Made by a program: the position numbers and the translations under genes
Notes under the pieces: model-generated
What the model was told of the DNA's origin: nothing
The model's input: only the letters and a program-made list of their open reading frames with translations
The model's database searches: none
Part shown: positions 52,218-61,258 of the stretch, piece by piece
Layout of the letters: the number at the start of each line of letters is the position of its first letter
Position numbering within the stretch: the first letter of the stretch is position 1
Assembly: GCF_003675895.1 (NCBI RefSeq)
Contig: NZ_ML014766.1
Location: 1-64,000 of the forward strand
Length of the DNA stretch: 64,000 nt
From: Parashewanella curva
GTDB lineage: Bacteria > Pseudomonadota > Gammaproteobacteria > Enterobacterales > Shewanellaceae
Reading direction: 5' to 3'

Positions 52218-54338
52218 TTAGCTGTAAAACTTTTTACCCTCTTCCGCCATTTTTACTAACAATTCACAAGGTTCGAATCGATCACCATGAGTGGCTTGAT
52301 ATCCTTTAAGAAGCGTCACTAATTTATCAGCGCCCATTTCATCCATATAACGGAATGGACCACCTAGGAATGGAGGGAACCCAATACCGAAAATAGCACC
52401 GATATCTCCATCCCTTGGTGAAGCGATAATGCCTTCGTCTAGACAACGCGCCGCTTCATTTAGCATTTGTACCACGCAACGTTGAACGGTTTTTTTCGGA
52501 TCATGATCATGGCTTGGGGTAATTCCAAATAAGGCGTAAACCGATTCATCAACCTGCTTTTTGCCTTTCTTAGCTTGTTTGCCATAAAGATAAAAACCTT
52601 TTTCACTCTTTCGCCCTTTACGACCATCAGCTAATAATTTTTCGTAAACATCTGGTGCTTTAAATCGAGAGCCTAACTCTTTCTCCAAGATTGGTGAAAT
52701 CTTAGCACCAACATCAATACCTACTTCATCCAAAAGATTGATTGGGCCAACAGGGAAACCAAATTTAACCAGTGCTTTATCTAAATGCTCAACCCGCTGA
52801 CCTTCAAGTAAAACTTGCGCTGCTTCTAGCATATAAAGCACAAGGATACGATTAACGTAAAAGCCTGCACCATCTTTTACCACAATTGGCGTTTTACCTT
52901 GCTTACGCGCAAAAGCTACCGTGGTATCAATAGTTTGTTGTGACGTCTTTTCGTGAGCAATAACTTCTACCAGCGGCATTTTCTCTACTGGAGAAAAATA
53001 ATGCAGGCCAATTACATTCTCAGGTCGCTCGGCGGCTTCTGCGATTTGACCAATTGGAAGAGAAGAGGTATTAGAAGCGAAAATGGTATTTTCGTTACAT
53101 TCTCGCTCAATATCTTTCACCATTTGATGTTTTAGATTTAAATCTTCAAACACAGCTTCAACAACAATATCTGCATCTTTGACACCACGATATTCAGTCG
53201 TTGTGGTCATCAAAGCCATGGTATTGTCTCTAGCAGAAGCAGTTATGTGACGACGTTTTACTTTTTTATCGAGTTGCTTATAAGCATAAGCCAAGGCATT
53301 ACTTAGCCCTTGCTCTGCAATGTCTTTCACGCGGACAGGCATTTTAGCTTTGGTAGCGGTTACCGAAGCGATACCGCCTCCCATCAGCCCACCACCTAAA
53401 ACAACAGCTTTATTCAAGTCTCGAATTTCCGCTTCGCCCGCTTCTTTTTTCATTTCTGTAGTAGCGAAAAAAATGGTACGCAGTGCTGCTGATTCTTTAG
53501 TCAAAACCAAATCAGCGAAATGTCGAGACTCAGCCTCTAAACCAGCTTGCATACCTTTGTTTGCACCCACTTTGATGCAATCAATAATTTTTGGTGGAGC
53601 TGGATAATTTCCTTGAGTTTTCTTATGGACTTTTTTCGCCGCTTGATCAAAAACAATATTGCGACCCATTGATGTATCTTCTAATAAGCGATTAATTAGT
53701 GATTTTTTACGTGGCTTAGGTGCGACCTTACCTGATTTGGCTAAATTGATTGCAGATTCAAGCAAAATAGACTGAGGAACCATATCATTCACTAGACCAG
53801 CTTTTAGCGCTTGTTTGCCACGAAGTTGCTTACCCGTAAGCATCATATCTAAAGCTGTTGTGATCCCCACTAATTTAGGTAGGCGCTGTGTACCGCCACC
53901 ACCAGGAAGTAAACCAAGCATGACTTCTGGCAGCCCTAGCATTGTCTTAGCATCATCAGTACAAATTCTTGCATGACAGGCCATTGCTAGTTCTAGGCCA
54001 CCACCTAAACACACACCATGAATAGCGGCAACTACAGGGAAAGAAAGCCCCTCAAGTTCAGCAAAGACTTCATAGCCCTGTTTAGTAATTGCAGTGACAT
54101 CATCTTTGGTTTTACAGGCATCCAACATTTTGACGTCAGCACCAGCAATAAAGCTATCTTTTTTACCTGAAATTAGCACTAACCCTTTAATGCTATTATC
54201 TCGCTTTATTTCACTAAGTAGCTCACTTATTTCATTAGCAAACTCGGCGCGGAGAGTATTCATGGTGTCACCTGGCACATCCATAGTAACCACTGCAATA
54301 CCATCATCACGACGTTCTAAATTAAAAGTTCTTTCCAT
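52218..54338 (-). CDS. fadJ: Fatty acid oxidation complex alpha subunit
   Basis: Bifunctional enoyl-CoA hydratase and 3-hydroxyacyl-CoA dehydrogenase, 706 residues (E. coli FadJ 714). The crotonase half has the oxyanion motif (AAIHGVCLGGGLELAMACHA) and LPEVMLGLLPGGGGTQRLP. The dehydrogenase half has the NAD-binding KAVVLGGGLMGGGIASVTA and the catalytic HYFSPVEKMPLVEVI and KDGAGFYVNRIL. The FadJ rather than FadB assignment follows from the partner fadI directly upstream and the sixA-fadJ-fadI neighbourhood. Confidence 0.95.
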   Translation of the reverse strand: MERTFNLERRDDGIAVVTMDVPGDTMNTLRAEFANEISELLSEIKRDNSIKGLVLISGKKDSFIAGADVKMLDACKTKDDVTAITKQGYEVFAELEGLSFPVVAAIHGVCLGGGLELAMACHARICTDDAKTMLGLPEVMLGLLPGGGGTQRLPKLVGITTALDMMLTGKQLRGKQALKAGLVNDMVPQSILLESAINLAKSGKVAPKPRKKSLINRLLEDTSMGRNIVFDQAAKKVHKKTQGNYPAPPKIIDCIKVGANKGMQAGLEAESRHFADLVLTKESAALRTIFFATTEMKKEAGEAEIRDLNKAVVLGGGLMGGGIASVTATKAKMPVRVKDIAEQGLSNALAYAYKQLDKKVKRRHITASARDNTMALMTTTTEYRGVKDADIVVEAVFEDLNLKHQMVKDIERECNENTIFASNTSSLPIGQIAEAAERPENVIGLHYFSPVEKMPLVEVIAHEKTSQQTIDTTVAFARKQGKTPIVVKDGAGFYVNRILVLYMLEAAQVLLEGQRVEHLDKALVKFGFPVGPINLLDEVGIDVGAKISPILEKELGSRFKAPDVYEKLLADGRKGRKSEKGFYLYGKQAKKGKKQVDESVYALFGITPSHDHDPKKTVQRCVVQMLNEAARCLDEGIIASPRDGDIGAIFGIGFPPFLGGPFRYMDEMGADKLVTLLKGYQATHGDRFEPCELLVKMAEEGKKFYS

Positions 54339-54344
54339 CTTGAT

Positions 54345-55655
54345 TTACTCCACTTCGACAATCATTGCAGCGCCTAAACCACCTGCAGCACAAGCAGTTG
54401 CCAAGCCCGTACCACCACCTCGACGTTTAAGCTCTCGGCACACTTGAGTGATCAAACGCGTACCAGTTGCCGCAAATGGGTGACCATAAGCAATCGAGCC
54501 ACCCAGTACATTAAATTTGCTCATATCAATTTCACCAATGGCGCGAGACTGACCTAACTTTTTTTCTGCAAACTTTTTAGAAGCAAACATTTTCATATTC
54601 GCTAAAGCTTGAGCGGCAAAGGCTTCGTGCATTTCGATCAAATCGAGATCTTCAAGCTGCATACCGGCATTAGCAAGCGCCTTTGGAGTAGCATAAGACG
54701 GTCCCATTAACATATCTTCCCACACGTCAATTGCACTGAAGGCATAACTCTTGATATAACCAATCGGGTTATAACCTAAAGCTTTTGCTTTACCTTCACT
54801 CATTAAAATAATTGCTGAAGCACCATCGGTTAATGGCGTTGAGTTAGCAGCGGTCACAGTTCCATGTTTGCGATCAAACGAAGGACGAAGCTTAGCGTAA
54901 CTCGTTAAGTTAGAATCAGTTCGAACATTATTATCTTGCTCGATAAAAGATTTATAAGGCGGAACATGAGCTACCATCACCTCATCTTTTAAAACACCTG
55001 ACTCCCATGTCTTAGCAGCCAAAGTATGTGATCGGTGAGCTAGCTCGTCTTGATCAGCACGGCTGATCTGATGCGTTTTTGCCATTTGCTCTGCGGTTTG
55101 TCCCATACTTAAATTCGTCGAATATTCCGCAACGGCTGGAGGTACTGGCTTTAAGTCTTTTAAACCTAATTTTTTAATGATGTTCCAACGCTGACCTAAT
55201 GTTTTCGCTTTTGATAAGTCCACTAAACCATGAGCAAAGCGTCTAGAAAATTGAATCGGTACAACCGATGATGAATCCGCGCCACCCGCAATACCAATTT
55301 CAGCGTTGCCCAATAAAATAGATTCAGCGATATCCGCTGTTGACTGGAAGCTCGTCGCACAAGCACGAGTGACACTGTAAGCATCCGTATGTACATTCAT
55401 GCCAGTGCCTAATACGATTTCACGAGCAATATTGGGTGCCGCTGGCATTTGTACCACTTGCCCATAAACTAATTGGTCAATTAATTTAGGATCAAGTTCC
55501 GAGCGAGAAAGCAACTCGTTAACGACCATCTTTCCTAAGTCTAATGCCGAAATTCCGTGTAATGCCGTTGCTTGTCGAGCAAACGGTGTACGTAAACCAC
55601 TCACAATCGCAACTCGTTCGCCGCGACTGTTAGTCAGTTGTTGCTTACCACCCAT
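54345..55655 (-). CDS. fadI: Acetyl-CoA acyltransferase (thiolase)
   Basis: 3-ketoacyl-CoA thiolase, beta subunit of the FadIJ complex. The ATG at 55655 follows AAGGGGT and gives 436 residues, equal to E. coli FadI; upstream in-frame starts lack support. The active-site cysteine is in [14 protein letters not shown]. The second catalytic site is in the C-terminal run [20 protein letters not shown], and [18 protein letters not shown] carries the catalytic His. It ends six bases before fadJ. Confidence 0.95.
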   Translation of the reverse strand: MGGKQQLTNSRGERVAIVSGLRTPFARQATALHGISALDLGKMVVNELLSRSELDPKLIDQLVYGQVVQMPAAPNIAREIVLGTGMNVHTDAYSVTRACATSFQSTADIAESILLGNAEIGIAGGADSSSVVPIQFSRRFAHGLVDLSKAKTLGQRWNIIKKLGLKDLKPVPPAVAEYSTNLSMGQTAEQMAKTHQISRADQDELAHRSHTLAAKTWESGVLKDEVMVAHVPPYKSFIEQDNNVRTDSNLTSYAKLRPSFDRKHGTVTAANSTPLTDGASAIILMSEGKAKALGYNPIGYIKSYAFSAIDVWEDMLMGPSYATPKALANAGMQLEDLDLIEMHEAFAAQALANMKMFASKKFAEKKLGQSRAIGEIDMSKFNVLGGSIAYGHPFAATGTRLITQVCRELKRRGGGTGLATACAAGGLGAAMIVEVE

Positions 55656-55795
55656 AAAAAACCCCTTTGAAATAATCCATACACTAGATCCTATAACCAT
55701 AGAATAAATTTGAATGGAATAAATAAACCGATCTGAAAATGACTGATTTCCATTAACATCAAAAACTTGGTTTGAAAACGGAACTTGTCAGGCAA

Positions 55796-55814
55796 CAACA
55801 GGTCAGACCATAAA
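55796..55814 (-). promoter_or_regulatory. fadR_site: Putative FadR operator upstream of fadI
   Basis: AACAGGTCAGACCATAAA contains GGTCAGACC, the palindromic core of the enterobacterial FadR consensus (TGGTCNGACC). It lies about 145 bases upstream of fadI, within the divergent fadI-moxR gap, the expected place for fatty-acid control. The remainder of this 316-bp gap holds no gene. Confidence 0.5.
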
Positions 55815-55971
55815 ACTGTGATCTGATTCTAACTATTTACGGATGAAATTCAAACACTCGTTTAGATTTATCTCATTATGAATCATTTAATATCCCTTGA
55901 ACTTTCCATAAATAAAATGATAAAAAACACCATCAAACGTAGTCGAAGCAATTAATTTACTGAGAAAAATC

Positions 55972-56928
55972 ATGTCTCTAAGCCGTTTTCAAACACTAAG
56001 ACAATACTTAAATACCGTGATCCTCGGTCAGCCGACACTCACAGAAAACCTACTTATTGCGCTTGTTGCCAATGGACACCTATTGGTAGAAGGCCCTCCA
56101 GGTTTGGCAAAAACCCGCGCTGTCAAAGCCTTGTGTGACGGTATTGAAGGTGACTTTCATCGAGTTCAGTTCACGCCAGACTTATTACCTGCTGACCTAA
56201 CAGGTACAGATATCTATCGCGCTCAAACTGGAGCTTTCGAATTTGAAGCTGGGCCAATATTCCATAATTTAATATTGGCAGATGAAATCAACCGAGCCCC
56301 AGCTAAGGTGCAATCTGCACTATTAGAAGCGATGGCTGAGGGGCAGGTGACGGTAGGTAAAAACAGTTATAAGTTACCCAATTTGTTTTTAGTAATGGCG
56401 ACACAAAATCCATTAGAAAATGAAGGCACGTATCCACTCCCAGAAGCCCAGCTTGACCGTTTCCTTATGCACTTGAATCTTGATTATCCGAGTGCTGAAA
56501 CTGAAATGGAAATTTTGCGTCAATCACGCAAAGAAGCACAAACGCACCAGTTGCCGTCAATGGAACCTATTTCTCAAGCGGATATTTTTTCTGCTCGTGA
56601 TGCTGCATTGGATATTTACCTTGCCGAACCGCTAGAGAAATACATCATCGATATTGTGATGGCAACTCGTCAACCTCAGCACTTTAATGAAGAACTTGCA
56701 CAATGGATAGAATACGGTGTCAGTCCTCGTGCAACTATTTCATTAGAACGATGTGCCAGAGCTAGAGCTTGGTTACAAGAGCGAGATTATGTCTCGCCTG
56801 AAGATATACAAGCAGTTGCAGGTAATGTGCTGCGACACCGTATTTTGTTAAGTTACCAAGCTCAAGCTGAAGGGATCAGCACAGATGATGTGATCCAAAA
56901 AGTGCTCAGTTTAGTGGCTGTACCTTAA
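55972..56928 (+). CDS. moxR: MoxR-family AAA+ ATPase
   Basis: A chaperone-like AAA+ ATPase, 318 residues, cytoplasmic. Walker A is LVEGPPGLAKTRAVKAL, Walker B LILADEINRAPAKVQSALLE, sensor 1 LVMATQNPLENEGTYPLPEA, and the arginine finger region ends EAQLDRFLMHL. MoxR proteins work with von Willebrand factor A (VWA) proteins to insert metals or fold partners. It is first gene of the cluster with DUF58, DUF4381, batA, batB/C and batD. Confidence 0.95.
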   Translation: MSLSRFQTLRQYLNTVILGQPTLTENLLIALVANGHLLVEGPPGLAKTRAVKALCDGIEGDFHRVQFTPDLLPADLTGTDIYRAQTGAFEFEAGPIFHNLILADEINRAPAKVQSALLEAMAEGQVTVGKNSYKLPNLFLVMATQNPLENEGTYPLPEAQLDRFLMHLNLDYPSAETEMEILRQSRKEAQTHQLPSMEPISQADIFSARDAALDIYLAEPLEKYIIDIVMATRQPQHFNEELAQWIEYGVSPRATISLERCARARAWLQERDYVSPEDIQAVAGNVLRHRILLSYQAQAEGISTDDVIQKVLSLVAVP

Positions 56929-56977
56929 GCGATATGAATTTAATAGATACGTTCACCAAAAGTAGTTAATGGGATCC

Positions 56978-57913
56978 ATGATAACTGAACAACAATTGCC
57001 TCTATTTGCCAATGGTTATGAGCTTTCTGAAAAAGAACTGTTAGCCTGTCAAAACCTAGCTAAAGCACTGCCGAACATAAACCACCGAGCCAAAGCAGCT
57101 TTAGCGGGTCACCGAAGCAGTAATATTAAAGGCCGAGGCATGGAGTTTGCTGAAGTACGGCATTATCAACAAGGTGATGACGTGCGTAGTATAGACTGGC
57201 GAGTCACGGCTCGTACCGGTAAGCCCCATACTAAGTTATTCGTAGAAGAGCGAGAAAGGCCAATTCTACTTTTTGTAGACCTCAGTCACAGCCAGTTTTT
57301 TGGTTCTCAGTTATTGCTGCAATCTGTGCAAGCTTGTCACATAGCAGCGACATTAGGCTGGCATACCGTTCAGCAAGGCGATCGGCTCGGTGCATTAGTA
57401 GCAACAGAAACTGATCATGTAGAACTGAAACCCAAAAGCCGTCGTCATGGCATTTTACAGCTCATTTCTACCTTAAATGAGCTTCATCAAAATCAACTCG
57501 CGAATATAGATAATGACGACTATCAACCAAACCATGTATTTAATGCCTGCATGCGTTTAAAACGATTAGCAAAGCCTGGTTCCTTGGTGTGGATTATTTC
57601 TGACGGCCAAAACTTTACTCCCGAATGCATTGCCCCACTCACTGAACTTAAACGCCATTGTGAAGTAAAGGCTTTTTTAGTTACCGATCCGCTCCGTACA
57701 GGGCAACTAGAGCTGCCTAAGCAATTTAGTTTGCCTATTAAACAAGGCAAGCAGAAAACAGTGTTAACTCGCCAATCGTATAAATCATGGCTGAACAGCG
57801 AACAACAAAAAAGACAACAATTTTTATCACTCATGCAGCAAATACATGTTTACCCAAACTCTATCGATGCAGGCAAAAAGCTCAGTGAGCAATTGGAGCT
57901 TTTACGCCAATGA
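56978..57913 (+). CDS. DUF58 domain protein
   Basis: A 311-residue protein of the DUF58 family, regularly found with MoxR. The signature is RHYQQGDDVRSIDWRVTART followed by KPHTKLFVEERERPILLFVD, where the acidic end begins a VWA-like fold. The ATG at 56978 has GGGA close upstream; an in-frame ATG nine bases earlier lacks a ribosome site. The function is unproven, probably a MoxR client adaptor. It overlaps the DUF4381 gene by four bases. Confidence 0.9.
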   Translation: MITEQQLPLFANGYELSEKELLACQNLAKALPNINHRAKAALAGHRSSNIKGRGMEFAEVRHYQQGDDVRSIDWRVTARTGKPHTKLFVEERERPILLFVDLSHSQFFGSQLLLQSVQACHIAATLGWHTVQQGDRLGALVATETDHVELKPKSRRHGILQLISTLNELHQNQLANIDNDDYQPNHVFNACMRLKRLAKPGSLVWIISDGQNFTPECIAPLTELKRHCEVKAFLVTDPLRTGQLELPKQFSLPIKQGKQKTVLTRQSYKSWLNSEQQKRQQFLSLMQQIHVYPNSIDAGKKLSEQLELLRQ

Positions 57914-58392
57914 ATACCAATAATCCAGCATTAGCACAGTTAAAAGATATTCATACCCCTGAAGTAATTGGGCTATGGCCTCTTGCTATCGGGTATTGGA
58001 TTGTAATTATCACAGCTGTACTGTTGATAGTAATGACTTACCTACTCATTAAGCGCCATAAAAATAATCAAAAGGTAAAGAAGGCAGCTATGGCTGAGTT
58101 GCATGCTATTCCATTCGACATTGACACTTATGCCGTCCAAGTTAATGCAATTCTCAAGCGTGCAGCGTTGAGTTATCGTAACCGAGCAGATATTGCAGCC
58201 GTAGATGGCCATCAATGGTACCAATGGTTAGATCAAACCATGCCTAAATCACATCAAGGAAAAATAGCTAGCTTATTAGAAAAACGCTACCAAGCCACTC
58301 CGTTAACACAAGAAGAAAAACAACAGCTAAGCACTCTTGCTGCAATTTGGTTAAAGCAATCGCTTCCACTTAAAAAGGAGGACAAATGTTAA
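57910..58392 (+). CDS. DUF4381 membrane protein
   Basis: A 160-residue single-span membrane protein. The opening PALAQLKDIHTPEVIGLWPL and the helix LAIGYWIVIITAVLLIVMTY are typical of DUF4381, followed by a cytoplasmic helical domain with the conserved LKRAALSYRNRADIAAVDGH and WYQWLD. It overlaps both neighbours (four bases with DUF58, seven with batA), showing a co-translated operon. Confidence 0.9.
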   Translation: MNTNNPALAQLKDIHTPEVIGLWPLAIGYWIVIITAVLLIVMTYLLIKRHKNNQKVKKAAMAELHAIPFDIDTYAVQVNAILKRAALSYRNRADIAAVDGHQWYQWLDQTMPKSHQGKIASLLEKRYQATPLTQEEKQQLSTLAAIWLKQSLPLKKEDKC

Positions 58393-59381
58393 CCATAATT
58401 TGGCCTTGGATTTGGCTATTGTTTCCCTTGCCACTTCTTTTCAAACGCATAAAGCAAAAACAACAAGGTGGTCACTTAAAATTGCCAGCAACCGGCAAAC
58501 TTACTGGTGTCCAACAACAAAAGGCTTCCACAAAAAAATACGGCTATTGGCTATTGTGGTTGCTATTCTTAACCGCCATTTGCCGCCCGCAATGGTTTGG
58601 TGATCCTATTGACCTGCCGAGTAAAGGTCGTGATCTCATGGTCGCAGTGGATCTATCTGGCAGTATGCAAATTGAAGACATGGTACTCAATAATCAAACC
58701 GTAGATCGCTTTACCATGATCCGTCATGTTGTCAGTGACTTTATCCAACGTCGTAAAGGCGACCGCATAGGATTGATTTTGTTTGCCGATCACGCCTACC
58801 TGCAAGCACCTCTTACTCTTGATAGACGTTCGGTAAGCCAATTTTTAAAAGAAGCTCAAATTGGGCTAGTTGGAAAACAAACCGCTATTGGCGAAGCCAT
58901 TGGGCTAGCCGTTAAACGCTTTGATAAAGTTAAAGAAAGCAATCGAATATTGATTTTACTTACCGATGGCTCTAACAATGCAGGGGTACTTGACCCGCAA
59001 CAAGCCGCTGATATTGCTGCCAAACAAGGGATCACCATTTATACCATTGGCGTAGGTGCCGATATCTTAGAGCAAAGAACCCTATTTGGGCGTCAGCGCG
59101 TAAATCCATCTATGGATCTCGATATCAATGCACTAAAAGCCATCTCAAATAAAACCCATGGAAAATTTTTCCGCGCCCGTAATACTGAGGAATTAGAAAA
59201 GATTTACCATGAAATTGATAAGTTAGAACCTATCGCCCGTGATCAACAAACGTATCGCCCACGTTCAGAGCTGTTTTATTATCCTCTAGCCCTCATGCTA
59301 TTACTTCACGTATTTATGTGTCTCAGTCGATTGCCCACATTGCAAAATCTAACCAAAATCAAATCAGGAGAACAAAAATGA
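58386..59381 (+). CDS. batA: BatA-like VWA-domain membrane protein
   Basis: A 331-residue inner-membrane protein. Two N-terminal helices (IIWPWIWLLFPLPLLF and YGYWLLWLLFLTAICRPQWF) flank a short loop. A VWA domain with an intact metal-ion-dependent adhesion site follows (MVAVDLSGSMQIEDMVLN; later ILLTDGSNNAG), then a C-terminal helix. It is presumed to form a complex with BatB, BatD and MoxR at the membrane. The start overlaps DUF4381 by seven bases. Confidence 0.92.
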   Translation: MLTIIWPWIWLLFPLPLLFKRIKQKQQGGHLKLPATGKLTGVQQQKASTKKYGYWLLWLLFLTAICRPQWFGDPIDLPSKGRDLMVAVDLSGSMQIEDMVLNNQTVDRFTMIRHVVSDFIQRRKGDRIGLILFADHAYLQAPLTLDRRSVSQFLKEAQIGLVGKQTAIGEAIGLAVKRFDKVKESNRILILLTDGSNNAGVLDPQQAADIAAKQGITIYTIGVGADILEQRTLFGRQRVNPSMDLDINALKAISNKTHGKFFRARNTEELEKIYHEIDKLEPIARDQQTYRPRSELFYYPLALMLLLHVFMCLSRLPTLQNLTKIKSGEQK

Positions 59382-61258
59382 CCTTACATTTTATTCGTCC
59401 TGAATGGTTGTTTGCTCTCATTCCTCTGGCAATGGTACTGGTGTTACTTTGGCGACAACAAGGCGGAAATACGGTATGGAACCGTTATATTTCTCCTCAC
59501 TTAGCAACCTTACTTATTGATACTGGTGCACAAAACAATAAAAACTCAGTACTTTTACTAAGTGGTTTTTGGCTTATACTGGTCATTGCCTTATCAGGCC
59601 CCGCTGTTACAAAACAAAATTTACCTGTTTTTGCCAGCACTCAAGGCCGAGTACTGCTCATGGATATGTCTTTATCCACTTATGCTACAGACTTACCTCC
59701 AAACCGCTTAACCCAAGAGAGGTATAAAGCTATTGATTTGATCAAAGCGCTCAACGAAGGGGAAACGGGTTTAATTGCCTATGCTGGAGACGCATTTACC
59801 ATAAGCCCGTTGACTCGTGATAAAGGAACGCTGTTAAATTTCTTGCCAACACTAACGCCAGATATTATGCCCGTGGCGGGTTCGAACCTAGCTTCAGGTA
59901 TTGATAAGGCGAAGCAACTACTTACTCACGGCGGACATATTAAAGGTGACATTATTGTATTCACTGATGGTATTAACGAAAAGCAACTGCAACAGGCCAA
60001 AGCTCAACTTGACGATCAGAATTTTCGCTTGATTATTTTGGCCTTTGGCAGTAAACAAGGCGCACCGATTCGTTTGCCAGATGGACAATTATTAAGAGAT
60101 AACGCTAACCAAGTTGTGGTGGCAAAAACTCGATATGACTTATTAAGCGAATTGGCACAAGCAGGACAAGGAAGCATGATCCAATATCGAGCTGATGATA
60201 ATGATATCAAGCAAATAACTAATCAGCTAAGTGTAAAAAAACAAGCCAAGTTGACTGACTTACAAGGTGAAACATGGCAAGACTTAGGGCCATACATCGC
60301 TTTATTACTGACCCCCTTTGTACTTATGTTATTTAGAAACGGGGCCACTCTGTTCACTCTAATATTGTGTGCTGGTCTACTAATGCCACAACCAGTAAAA
60401 GCAATGGATTGGAATTCCCTATGGAAAACGCAGAATCAACAAGCGCAAGAGGCCTATAACAACAAAGAGTATCAACAAGCGGCTAAACAATTCAATCAAC
60501 CACAATGGCAACACAGTGCACAATACAAAGCTGGTGATTTCAAACAAGCTTTGAAAGGATTTGAACAAGATAATTCAGCAACAGGGCTCTACAATCAAGG
60601 CAATACGCTAATGCAAATGGGCAACTATGCCGAGGCTGAAAAACGTTACCAGCAAGCTCTAAAACAAGCTCCATCCATGGCTGACGCTCAGCATAATTTA
60701 GAGCTTGCAAAAAAACTGCAAAAACAGCAGCAACAAAAGAAACAAAACAGTAGCGGTGATAACAAACAACAAAACCAAGACAAAAAAGATCAGCAACCTC
60801 AGCAAAATGATCAACAGAATAACAAGAATAGTGACGAGCAAAAATCACAACAGAAGCAAAACCAGCAACAACAAAGCAATCAGAATCAAGAGTCAGATCA
60901 GCAAAAACAGTCTGCCAATGACTCTCAACAGTCTGATGAGCAAAACAATAAGCCTCAACAGCAAAACCAGCAGACAAATCAGAATGACCAAAAGCAAAAA
61001 CAATCTGAGCAAAAGCAACAGAAATCAAAGTCTGAGCAACCAAAAGCGGATAAACAGAAATCCAAAAAACAACAAGCTACAGCCGCTGAACAAAAACAAG
61101 ATAATGGTGAACCTAAACAGCAATTGCCAGCAAGTATGCAAAGGGCGTTAAATGCCATCCCAGATGATCCACAACTGTTGATCAGAAATAAAATGCAACT
61201 TGAGTATCAAAAACGCCGTCAACAAGGTCGAACAGTAGAAGGACAAGAACAGTGGTAA
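59378..61258 (+). CDS. batB: BatB/BatC fusion: VWA plus TPR and Gln/Lys-rich tail
   Basis: A 626-residue protein. The ATG at 59378 overlaps the batA stop by four bases. Two N-terminal membrane helices (residues 5-25 and 55-75), a VWA domain with DMSLSTYA and IIVFTDGINEKQL (BatB part), a third helix pair (about 310-345), then TPR repeats (AGDFKQALKGFEQDN, YNQGNTLMQMGNYAEAEKRY). The tail from about residue 450 to 590 is extremely rich in Gln, Lys, Asn and Ser and probably disordered, followed by a conserved C-terminus (RALNAIPDDPQLLIRNKMQL). The fused layout is seen in many gammaproteobacteria. Confidence 0.9.
   Translation: MTLHFIRPEWLFALIPLAMVLVLLWRQQGGNTVWNRYISPHLATLLIDTGAQNNKNSVLLLSGFWLILVIALSGPAVTKQNLPVFASTQGRVLLMDMSLSTYATDLPPNRLTQERYKAIDLIKALNEGETGLIAYAGDAFTISPLTRDKGTLLNFLPTLTPDIMPVAGSNLASGIDKAKQLLTHGGHIKGDIIVFTDGINEKQLQQAKAQLDDQNFRLIILAFGSKQGAPIRLPDGQLLRDNANQVVVAKTRYDLLSELAQAGQGSMIQYRADDNDIKQITNQLSVKKQAKLTDLQGETWQDLGPYIALLLTPFVLMLFRNGATLFTLILCAGLLMPQPVKAMDWNSLWKTQNQQAQEAYNNKEYQQAAKQFNQPQWQHSAQYKAGDFKQALKGFEQDNSATGLYNQGNTLMQMGNYAEAEKRYQQALKQAPSMADAQHNLELAKKLQKQQQQKKQNSSGDNKQQNQDKKDQQPQQNDQQNNKNSDEQKSQQKQNQQQQSNQNQESDQQKQSANDSQQSDEQNNKPQQQNQQTNQNDQKQKQSEQKQQKSKSEQPKADKQKSKKQQATAAEQKQDNGEPKQQLPASMQRALNAIPDDPQLLIRNKMQLEYQKRRQQGRTVEGQEQW

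Noticed and set aside
60540-61043. Minus-strand ORF of 167 codons
   Set aside because: It is the shadow of the Gln/Lys-rich repeat tract of the BatB/C fusion; low-complexity DNA often leaves antisense frames open.
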